Shown piece by piece: positions 57,523-64,000 of a stretch of 64,000 nucleotides of DNA. Position 1 is the first letter of the stretch. Every line of letters starts with the position of its first letter. The DNA is from JAHCIE01 sp034431435 (lineage in GTDB: Bacteria; Chloroflexota; Anaerolineae; Epilineales; JAHCIE01), in NCBI GenBank assembly GCA_034431435.1, contig DAOUDG010000085.1, forward strand, positions 62,001 to 126,000, in the 5' to 3' direction. The notes beneath the pieces were generated by a model, which worked only from the letters and a program-made list of their open reading frames with translations, was not told the DNA's origin and ran no database searches. A program made the translations under genes and the position numbers.

Positions 57523-58512
57523 CTACTCCAGGCGAATGCGCGGGTCAACCCACGCCAGCGCAATATCGGCCAACAGATTGCCGACCATGAGCAGCACGGC
57601 CAGAAAGAGCAGGATCGTCCCCGCCAGGTACATGTCCTGGCTGGTCAGGGCGCGCACGAACATCGGGCCGATGGTCGGCAGCGACAACACCAGGCCGAGA
57701 ATGGTTGCCCCGTTGATGATGCTTGGCAGCTGCATGCCCATGACGCTAATGAGCGGATTGATGGCCACCTTGACGGCGTACTTGTTGATAACAACGTCTT
57801 CCTTCAAGCCTTTGGCGCGCGCCGTGGTGACGTACTGCTGGCCCAGCACGTCCAGCAGACTGCCGCGCATGATGCGGATGAGCTGGGCCATGCCCGCGAC
57901 GCTCAGAATCAGCGCCGGGAAGAACAGGTGGCTGATGAGGTTCAGCACCTTCGGCAAGCCCCACGGCGCTTGCTCCATCTCCGACGACATCAGCCCGCTC
58001 ACGGACGTGCCGAAGACGAAGATGCCGACGAAGATGTATATCAGGCCGAGCAGGAAGTCGGGCACCGACAGGCCCAGGAAGCCGAGAAAGGTCAGGGCGT
58101 GGTCGCCGGCCGATCCCTGTTTCGTGGCCGAGTAGATGCCGATGGGGACGGCGACGACCCACATGATGATCAGCGAGATGCCCGACAGGATGACGGTTAG
58201 GGCGAGGCGACCGGCGATCAGCTCGCTCACCGGCCGCTTCCACTCGAAGGAATAGCCGAAGTCGCCACGGAAGAAGCCGCTAATCCACTTGAAATACTGG
58301 ACGTAGATCGGCTCATTGAGGCCATACGTCTGGCGCAGGCTCTCCATGGCCGCCTCATCGGCGCCGGAGCCGGAACTGGCGGCCAGCGCCTGGAGCGACG
58401 TCATGAAATCGCCCGGCGGCAGCTGGATGATGACGAAGGTCATGATCGACACGAGTAGCAGGGTCGGGATCATCGCCAGCACGCGGCGCACGACGAAGGT
58501 GAGCATGGGCAC
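57523..58512 (-). CDS. ABC transporter permease (DppB-like)
   Basis: 329 residues, six helices, beginning LTFVVRRVLAMIPTLLLVSIMTFVIIQLPPGD, the OppB/DppB start. The EAA loop is QYVTTARAKGLKEDVVINKYAVK. It pairs with the DppC-like subunit to form the channel. A strong hairpin separates it from the upstream binding-protein gene. Confidence 0.88.
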   Translation of the reverse strand: MPMLTFVVRRVLAMIPTLLLVSIMTFVIIQLPPGDFMTSLQALAASSGSGADEAAMESLRQTYGLNEPIYVQYFKWISGFFRGDFGYSFEWKRPVSELIAGRLALTVILSGISLIIMWVVAVPIGIYSATKQGSAGDHALTFLGFLGLSVPDFLLGLIYIFVGIFVFGTSVSGLMSSEMEQAPWGLPKVLNLISHLFFPALILSVAGMAQLIRIMRGSLLDVLGQQYVTTARAKGLKEDVVINKYAVKVAINPLISVMGMQLPSIINGATILGLVLSLPTIGPMFVRALTSQDMYLAGTILLFLAVLLMVGNLLADIALAWVDPRIRLE

Positions 58513-58527
58513 GTCCTCCGCTTGTGG

Positions 58528-58568
58528 GTCTGATGGAGAGGCAGGGCCGCCCTACCTCTCCATCAGAC
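58528..58568 (-). terminator. Hairpin between binding-protein and permease genes
   Basis: Nineteen-base arms (58528-58546 and 58550-58568) pair with one G-T-type mismatch around CCG. It lies 12 nt after the binding-protein stop. Such hairpins often stabilise the upstream message so the binding protein is made in excess over the permeases. Confidence 0.6.
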
Positions 58569-58580
58569 GCTTGCGACTCG

Positions 58581-60623
58581 CTACTTCTTGAAGAAGAAGT
58601 GGCTCGCGTCCAGATTACCTGGCGAGAAGATGATCCAGTCCTGGGTGTACTTCTCGGGCACGTTGCGGAAGTTGTTCTTGACGATCAGAGGCGCGGGGAT
58701 GCCGCCGACCGTGCTGATGGTCCAGGCTTCCTCGGTTGCCATTTTCACGATCTGCTTGCCGATCTCGGTCTGCTTGGCGGGGTCGGTGGCTGCCTTGTAC
58801 TGCTCGTACAGCTGCTGCGCCTCGGCCATCTTGCCAATCGGCTTCTCGCCCTTGGCGCCGTTGGTCTTGTAATACGTGCCAAAGGCGGGCGCCATCCACG
58901 AGCGCTCATCGAAGGGGAAGAGGTAGATGGGATCGACGAATGGCTCCAGGCCGCGGTCGGTACTCCACACCGAGATCTGGGTCTCGTTGCCCGTGGCGCG
59001 CGGCCAGAACAGGTCGCGGGACATGGTCTTGAGGGCCGTCTTGACGCCCAGGGCGTTCCAGTCGGCGACGATGAGCTGCAAGGCGTCCACCTCGGCGCCT
59101 GTGCGCTCCGTCTCGATGGTGATCTCCAACGGCTTGCCGTCGGGGCGCAAGCGCACGCCATCCGGCCCCTTCTTCAGGCCCGCCGCGTCGAGTAGTTCGT
59201 TAGCCTTTGCGGGGTCGTACTCAGTATACAGCTTGGCTACATCTTCCTGATAGTAGGGTGAGGCAGGCACGACCATCGTCGACTGGGGTGTGCCCTGGTC
59301 CAGGTAGGCGACACTGTTGATCTTCTTGCGGTCGATGCCGTAGGACAGGGCCATGCGGAAGTTCTTGTCCTGGAAGATCTTGCGCAGGACTTCATCGCCT
59401 GCGTAGCTCTGGTTGGGCCACAGGGCGAGGGCGGTTCCCTGGGCCGACGGCCAGCGGTAGACGCGGTAGGCGCACTTGTCCTTGTTCTCAACGAACAGGG
59501 GGAACTTGCGCAGATCCATGCTGCGGAACTGCATGTCGATCTCGCACGCCAGGGCCTTCGCCGCCACGGCGTCGTTGTTCTCCACCAGGCTCATCTCGAC
59601 CTGATCGATGTAGGGCAACTGGTTGCCCTGACTGTCGACCTTCCAGTAGTAGGGGTTGCGGACGGCGATGAGCTTGGGGTCGCCAGGCTTGTACTGGGAC
59701 ACCATCCACGGACTCATCACGGGCCGCTCAGGGTTGAGGTCGTCGGCCTTCTCGTTGAAGAGCTTGTAGGTGGCGTCCTTGTTGTATTTGGGATGGAACT
59801 GCTTGAGGTAGTGGGCGGGCGCGAAGAAGCCGAAGCGCTCGAAGTTCAGCGGCCACTGGTTGCCGTGGAAGGCCAACATCTTGAGGATGAGACCATTGGG
59901 CGCGTCGAACTTGAGCTTGACGGTGTAGTCGTCGATCTTCTCCACGGTCATCGGCTTGCCGTTGACGATCCACTCGCCGTGGGGCGCCGCGGTCAGGTCC
60001 TTGTTCTGCTCGATGTCGTTCCACCAGAACAGGATGTCGTCCACCGTCCACGGCTGCCCGTCGGACCACTTCAGCCCCTTGCGGAAGTAGAGGGTGAGGT
60101 CCTTGCCGTCGGGCGAGAACTCCCACTTGTAGGCCAGGCCGGGCTGGACGGGGTCCTTGGGGTCGCGCGGCCAGCGCAGGGCCGCTTCGTAGTTGATGCG
60201 GCCATACGCATGGAAGTCGGCCGGGCCTTTCCACGCCCTGCGCCACGTCCCACCGTACTGGCCCGCTTCCTCGATGGGCTGTATGACCAGGGGTTGCGAC
60301 GAGACTCGGTCGGCGACGGCGGGCAGCTTACCGTCCTTGACGGCTTGCGCCAGGGTGGGCGGGTCCTTGAACTGGCCGGCCGCGGGCGGTTGGGCCGCCG
60401 CAGGTGGTTGGGCCGCCGGCGGTGGGGCGGGGGGCTGCGCCTGGGCGGCCGGCTGCTGAGGCTGAGCGGCGGGCGGCTGCACCTGAGCGGCGGGCGGTTG
60501 CGCCTGGGCGGCGGGTTGGGTTGGCGCAGCGGGCGCGGTCGAGCACGCCGCCAGAACGACGGCTGTGACGACCAGGAGAGCCAGCAGCGCCCACAGGGCT
60601 TTGGTGGGGTAACGAGCGGTCAT
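58581..60623 (-). CDS. ABC transporter substrate-binding lipoprotein (SBP_bac_5 family)
   Basis: 680 residues from ATG 60623, with GGAGGAGTGAAC before it. The signal peptide ends in lipobox LAAC. A ~60-residue Pro/Gln/Ala repeat linker (QPPAAQ units) follows, then the family 5 fold: GLKWSDGQPWTVDDILFWWND, FRMALSYGIDRKKIN. At ~600 residues the ligand domain is larger than the usual ~500, as in Chloroflexota and Thermotogae relatives that bind oligosaccharides. The context (oligogalacturonate lyase, uronate enzymes) favours oligouronides over peptides. Confidence 0.85.
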   Translation of the reverse strand: MTARYPTKALWALLALLVVTAVVLAACSTAPAAPTQPAAQAQPPAAQVQPPAAQPQQPAAQAQPPAPPPAAQPPAAAQPPAAGQFKDPPTLAQAVKDGKLPAVADRVSSQPLVIQPIEEAGQYGGTWRRAWKGPADFHAYGRINYEAALRWPRDPKDPVQPGLAYKWEFSPDGKDLTLYFRKGLKWSDGQPWTVDDILFWWNDIEQNKDLTAAPHGEWIVNGKPMTVEKIDDYTVKLKFDAPNGLILKMLAFHGNQWPLNFERFGFFAPAHYLKQFHPKYNKDATYKLFNEKADDLNPERPVMSPWMVSQYKPGDPKLIAVRNPYYWKVDSQGNQLPYIDQVEMSLVENNDAVAAKALACEIDMQFRSMDLRKFPLFVENKDKCAYRVYRWPSAQGTALALWPNQSYAGDEVLRKIFQDKNFRMALSYGIDRKKINSVAYLDQGTPQSTMVVPASPYYQEDVAKLYTEYDPAKANELLDAAGLKKGPDGVRLRPDGKPLEITIETERTGAEVDALQLIVADWNALGVKTALKTMSRDLFWPRATGNETQISVWSTDRGLEPFVDPIYLFPFDERSWMAPAFGTYYKTNGAKGEKPIGKMAEAQQLYEQYKAATDPAKQTEIGKQIVKMATEEAWTISTVGGIPAPLIVKNNFRNVPEKYTQDWIIFSPGNLDASHFFFKK

Positions 60624-60774
60624 GTTCACTCCTCCTGTGGCGACCATCATTGGGAACCACGATTTCCGGACGGCGTTGTGCGGGACACATGGGCAGCGAA
60701 CCAAGCCGGGCGGGCGTTGGACGACGGCGTCCATCCTGACCTACCACGGCGCCATGACCAGGCGCGGGCGGGAA

Positions 60775-61986
60775 CTACATCGTGTCCATATCGAGCAGGT
60801 ACAGGTTGATTTGCCCCCCCTTGTCTGAGGCATACAGGATGCGCCGCCCGTCCCAACTCCACGTCGGGTGGCAGTGGCTGCTCTGTGTATGCCAGGATGT
60901 TCCGTGGCGGCATAGGTTCTGAGGCGTGGGCGTGTCGGTGCCGATGTCGATCAGCACCAGATCGTCCACATCGTCGCCGACCAGCAGGCTGTTGTCGGGG
61001 TTGGCGTGGTAGTGATTGCAGTAGTAGGGCATGCCGATGCGGCGCACGATGCGCCCCCAGCGATCCATCAGCCCGACGTAGGGTTCGAACTCGTTCTCGT
61101 TGACGGCCACCTCGGTCACGACAGCCTGGGTGCGGTCCGATGTGATGGTGCCATCATGGTTGGGGCCACGGTTGTCGAAGAAGACATAACCGTCCTGGGT
61201 CCAGAACTCGTGACCGATGGAGTCTTTCTCCTCCTGGCGGAATAGGGGCCACACGTGGCGCGCCGCCAGGTCGATACCCCACATGCGCTGCGTGACCAGG
61301 TTCCACGGCCCCTCGTGGCAATACATGCCGATGGTGGGGTCGTCGGGGCTGAATTGGAAGTGGCCCACCTGATGGGTATCGCATATGGTGTCGTACCAGC
61401 CGGAGCCGTCCAGGTTGGCGACGGTGATGCGTCCATCCTTGACCAGGTAGTAACGCTCCTTGAACCCGGCGTAGTTGGGGCCGTGGTAGTAGCGTGCGCC
61501 AGCGGCCGGATCCGTGCCGTGGCGTATGCTCAGGTCCTCGTTGCGGGTGAAGCCGACACTGCGGCGGTTGGGACTGATGGACGGGCTGCCGATGTCGTAG
61601 GGTCCGCTTTCCTCGTAGACCACGCTAATCTCACCAGTCTGGGTATCCAACAGCTTCAGCGTGCGGTCAGTGATGTAGACGACGAGGCGGCCATCGGGTG
61701 TCTTCGTCACCTTTGTCACGGGTGACGCCTCATCGGTCAGCTGGGTAATGACACCACTGGCAAGGTCGAGGCGAAAGACGTTGTAGTGAGGGTCCTGGTG
61801 GGGCGCGCGGCGCTCGCCCGACGCTCGGTCGGACGAAAAGATGATGCTTGCGCCGTCTCGGTCGAAGGCATTTTCGGTAAAGTAAAGGTGGTAGTTGTTG
61901 CCGAATTGCGTGAGCTGGCGGACCGTGCGGCCGGTCAGCGCATCCTTGAAGGTACGTCCCTCGGCAGGCCAGGTCTGGCCAATCAT
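60775..61986 (-). CDS. ogl: Oligogalacturonate lyase, PL22 family
   Basis: 403 residues of seven-bladed beta-propeller type. Landmarks are NNYHLYFTENAFDRDG, GHFQFSPDDPT, GHEFWTQDG, HYHANPDNSLLVGDD and the His-rich SSHCHPTWSWDG, which together supply manganese ligands in studied PL22 enzymes. No signal peptide is present, so it acts in the cytosol on imported short oligogalacturonides, making 5-keto-4-deoxyuronate. It is the second gene of the locus, 9 nt after the LacI regulator. Confidence 0.85.
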   Translation of the reverse strand: MIGQTWPAEGRTFKDALTGRTVRQLTQFGNNYHLYFTENAFDRDGASIIFSSDRASGERRAPHQDPHYNVFRLDLASGVITQLTDEASPVTKVTKTPDGRLVVYITDRTLKLLDTQTGEISVVYEESGPYDIGSPSISPNRRSVGFTRNEDLSIRHGTDPAAGARYYHGPNYAGFKERYYLVKDGRITVANLDGSGWYDTICDTHQVGHFQFSPDDPTIGMYCHEGPWNLVTQRMWGIDLAARHVWPLFRQEEKDSIGHEFWTQDGYVFFDNRGPNHDGTITSDRTQAVVTEVAVNENEFEPYVGLMDRWGRIVRRIGMPYYCNHYHANPDNSLLVGDDVDDLVLIDIGTDTPTPQNLCRHGTSWHTQSSHCHPTWSWDGRRILYASDKGGQINLYLLDMDTM

Positions 61987-61995
61987 GACACGCTC

Positions 61996-63036
61996 CTAGA
62001 TCACCGCATCAAGGCCGCCGTGCGGCGCGGGGGCGGTGGACTCGCGAACGATCAGGGGACTCTCGACCAGGGTGTAACCATTGCCGGGCAAGGCCTGGCC
62101 CTGGAGCATGAGTCGCATCATCTGCATAGCCAGGGTTCCCAGGTGCTGCTTGGGGATGGCAACTGTGGTCAGGGGTGGGTTGGAATGGGCGGCCATCGCA
62201 ATGTTGTCGAAGCCCACCACCGAGATGTCTTCCGGCACGCGCAGGCCGTGGACGCGAATCGCGTGCAACGCGCCCAGGGCGATCACGTCGTTGTAGGCGA
62301 CGACACCGGTGGGCCGGTCACTCGGATTGGATAGCAGCGCGCTCATAGCCTGGAAGCCGCCATCCACATTGGGAAAGCTCGATGGCCGCCAGTCGGGGCG
62401 AAGGCTCAAGCCCGCCTCGGCCAGGGCGCGCTCGATACCGCGTTGGCGGCGCAGCGCGGCCTCCTGCGGGGCGGGGCCGGCCAGATAGGCAATCCGGGTA
62501 TGATTCAGATTGATGAGATGTTGGGTCGCGCGGAGCATGGCCGCCTCGGCGTCAAACAGGATGCAGGCGACGCCAGGATGCTCGACGCGGCGGCCGATGA
62601 CGGCGAGGGGTAGTCGATGGCGAACGTGCAGGCCGACCAGGGCATCGGCGGCTAGGCGGGAGGCGCAGACGATGACGCCATCGATGGGGCGCTCCCCCAA
62701 CGTGCGCAGAATATGCTGCTCGTATTGGGGGTCTTCGACGGTGTCGTATAGCAGGAGCGTGGCATCGTCGCTACGGGCCTCGTCCTCGATGCCGCGCACG
62801 ATTTCGGGAAAAAAGGGATTCAGCAGGTCGGTGATGACGACGGCCAGGGTGGGCGAGGCGGGAGCCGCCGGTTGGGCGAAAATCGGCTCATAGCCGAGAG
62901 CCACCATCGCCTCGCGCACGCGGCTCTGGGTCTTCTGGCTGACCTGGCCGGTGTGGTTGACGACACGGGAGACCGTCGCCGGCGACACGCCAGCGGCGCG
63001 AGCAACGTCTAGCAGACTGGGCCGCGATGCCTGCAC
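61996..63036 (-). CDS. LacI-family transcriptional regulator
   Basis: 346 residues from GTG 63036 (GGAGGAACC upstream); an ATG at 63081 would add 15 residues but lies only 10 bases from the predicted -10 box. The LacI helix-turn-helix is LLDVARAAGVSPATVSRVVNHTG. The ligand domain is periplasmic-binding-like (TLAVVITDLLNPFFPEIVRGIEDEA ... GVVAYNDVIALGALHAIRVHGLRVPEDISVVGFDN). It is first in the catabolic operon and should bind the palindrome in its own promoter, responding to a uronate-type intermediate. Confidence 0.9.
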   Translation of the reverse strand: MQASRPSLLDVARAAGVSPATVSRVVNHTGQVSQKTQSRVREAMVALGYEPIFAQPAAPASPTLAVVITDLLNPFFPEIVRGIEDEARSDDATLLLYDTVEDPQYEQHILRTLGERPIDGVIVCASRLAADALVGLHVRHRLPLAVIGRRVEHPGVACILFDAEAAMLRATQHLINLNHTRIAYLAGPAPQEAALRRQRGIERALAEAGLSLRPDWRPSSFPNVDGGFQAMSALLSNPSDRPTGVVAYNDVIALGALHAIRVHGLRVPEDISVVGFDNIAMAAHSNPPLTTVAIPKQHLGTLAMQMMRLMLQGQALPGNGYTLVESPLIVRESTAPAPHGGLDAVI

Positions 63037-63069
63037 TGAGGGTTCCTCCGCTAAGAAGTCTGCATTAGC

Positions 63070-63097
63070 AGTGTACCACATTGCTGCAATGTGTCAA
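63070..63097 (-). promoter_or_regulatory. Promoter of the lacI-ogl operon with embedded operator
   Basis: On the minus strand TTGACA (63097-63092) and TACACT (63075-63070) are 16 nt apart, and TGG precedes the -10 box. The predicted start near 63063 leaves a ~27-nt leader to the GTG. This is the best sigma-70 promoter in the window. Confidence 0.7.
63077..63093. promoter_or_regulatory. LacI-family operator palindrome
   Basis: CACATTGCTGCAATGTG: eight-base arms are perfect complements around one central base. It fills the space between the -35 and -10 boxes, so binding would block polymerase. Size and symmetry fit LacI-family operators. It can also serve the divergent hydrolase gene. Confidence 0.75.
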
Positions 63098-63200
63098 GCC
63101 TTTTCTGTAAAGTCAGGCCCGAATTTCTGAAAATCGCCCTGTTGTGTTTCATTTCGAGTTCCGGCTGTCTCATGCTATCCTCAGCGCGGAGGAGTCGACC

Positions 63201-64000
63201 ATGCCCTTCGCACCCGCCTTTGTCACCGAAGCCCTCAACTATAGCCTGGGTCGTACCCGCGACAACCTGGCCCGACTGACCAGCTTCCCCGAGCTGACCG
63301 ACGGCGGCGTGTGGCGGACGGTCGACAACGGTGGCTGGGTCGGCGGGCATTGGGTAGGCCTGCTCTGGCTGGCTTACGCCCAAACCGGCGACGCCGTGCT
63401 GGATAAAGCAGCCCGCGCCTGGGCGGCGCGACTGGCTCCGCGCCAGACGGACACCACCACTCACGACCTGGGCTTCCTGTTCGAGCTGTCCCATCTGTTG
63501 GGGGCGCACCTGACCGGCGATGACAGCCTCTCTGCCCCGGCCCTCGTCGCGGCCCGGACCCTCACCCGCCGCTACAACCCGCGCGGGCGCTACTTCCAGG
63601 CCTGGGGGCCGTTGGACGGCACGCGGGCGCAGCGCGGTCGGGCTATCATCGACACCATGATGAACCTCGACCTGCTGTTCTGGGCGAGCCGCGCCACGGG
63701 CGACCCGTACTATGCTGCCCTGGCCGCCGCCCACGCCGATACGGCCCGCGAGCATCACGTGCGCCCCGATGGCTCCACGTCCCACGTCATCGATTTCGAT
63801 CCGGATAGTGGCCTGTTCCTCAAGCAGGATACCCACCAGGGGCTGAGCGCGACATCGTGCTGGAGTCGGGGCCAGGCCTGGGCAGTGTATGGCTTTGGCG
63901 AATGCTACCGCGCGACGGGGCGTGGGGAAGACCTGGCTACGGCGGGCGCACTGGCTGAGTACTGCCTGGCGCGACTACCCGCTGACCTGGTCCCCTACTG
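63201..64000 (+). CDS. Unsaturated glucuronyl/galacturonyl hydrolase, GH88 family (3' end beyond window)
   Basis: 266 codons visible, with no stop before the right edge. GGAGGAGTCGACC precedes the ATG. The alpha6/alpha6-barrel family's two key Asp residues appear at D89 (THDLGFLFELS) and D151 (IIDTMMNLDLLFW), close to D88 and D149 of the studied Bacillus enzyme. SCWSRGQAWAVYGF is also typical. No signal peptide is seen, so it acts in the cytosol, removing the unsaturated uronyl end left by lyases to feed the same 5-keto-4-deoxyuronate pool. It is divergent from the lacI operon and likely shares its operator. Confidence 0.85.
   Translation, partial: MPFAPAFVTEALNYSLGRTRDNLARLTSFPELTDGGVWRTVDNGGWVGGHWVGLLWLAYAQTGDAVLDKAARAWAARLAPRQTDTTTHDLGFLFELSHLLGAHLTGDDSLSAPALVAARTLTRRYNPRGRYFQAWGPLDGTRAQRGRAIIDTMMNLDLLFWASRATGDPYYAALAAAHADTAREHHVRPDGSTSHVIDFDPDSGLFLKQDTHQGLSATSCWSRGQAWAVYGFGECYRATGRGEDLATAGALAEYCLARLPADLVPY

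Noticed and set aside
56467..58200. Plus-strand frame of 577 codons opposite the permease genes
   Set aside because: Gln/Asp/His-rich product typical of reversed hydrophobic codons; both permeases on the other strand are clear.
63173..63181. TGCTATCCT as promoter of the GH88 gene
   Set aside because: The implied start would fall within the ribosome binding site; the true promoter is more likely further upstream near the operator.

Overview
The window reads as a chromosomal segment of a high-GC bacterium of the phylum Chloroflexota. I infer this from family content, not from a marker gene: a glycosyltransferase-39 protein fused to a Chlor_Arch_YYY domain, three more large GT39-type membrane proteins, a secreted protein with repeated Cys-containing modules of a kind I associate with Chloroflexota, and ECF sigma/anti-sigma pairs. 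I saw no rRNA, tRNA, CRISPR array, integrase or transposase. Nearly all DNA is coding, with tight operons, 1-16 nt overlaps and GGAGG-type ribosome binding sites.

Layout. (1) 1-18720, all minus strand: an ECF sigma factor and its anti-sigma factor, a flippase-like membrane protein, then a long glycan locus (CDP-paratose/tyvelose 2-epimerase-like SDR, GT4, methyltransferase, three GT39 proteins, a three-gene 3-acetamido-sugar cassette of dehydrogenase, acetyltransferase and aminotransferase, a GT2-methyltransferase fusion, and the GT39-YYY protein that runs off the left edge). It probably builds and attaches a surface glycan. (2) 18949-23226, plus strand: polX-clpS-clpA. (3) 23330-26732, minus: a second ECF sigma/anti-sigma pair followed by a bactofilin-like membrane protein. 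(4) 27051-37602, plus: a thioester-less alpha-2-macroglobulin lipoprotein, a DUF4405 membrane protein with a small partner, a two-component system, a hypothetical protein and a degenerate SDR. (5) 37738-45307, minus: a peptide-use module (AbgT-type transporter, PepA, PepT, M20 dipeptidase, MFS exporter). (6) 45510-51199: a secreted repeat protein, a URO-D family protein, a large STAND-type regulator, and a small secreted protein. (7) 51466-64000: an acidic-sugar catabolic locus. A LacI regulator, oligogalacturonate lyase, peptide/oligosaccharide-type ABC importer, a uronate dehydrogenase-lactonase fusion and a glucarate-dehydratase-like enolase are all on the minus strand; an unsaturated glucuronyl hydrolase is divergent on the plus strand and cut by the right edge.

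The most interesting parts are region 7, where a single polypeptide appears to carry both uronate oxidation and the following lactone opening, next to the aldarate dehydratase that would use the product; a clean LacI-type operator lying between the -35 and -10 boxes of that locus; the macroglobulin that has lost its thioester; the anti-sigma factor with an internal duplication inside its zinc-binding domain; and a recurring extended -10 promoter motif (TGGTAYAMT) seen at four places. All functional calls rest on reading motifs by eye; no database search was run.
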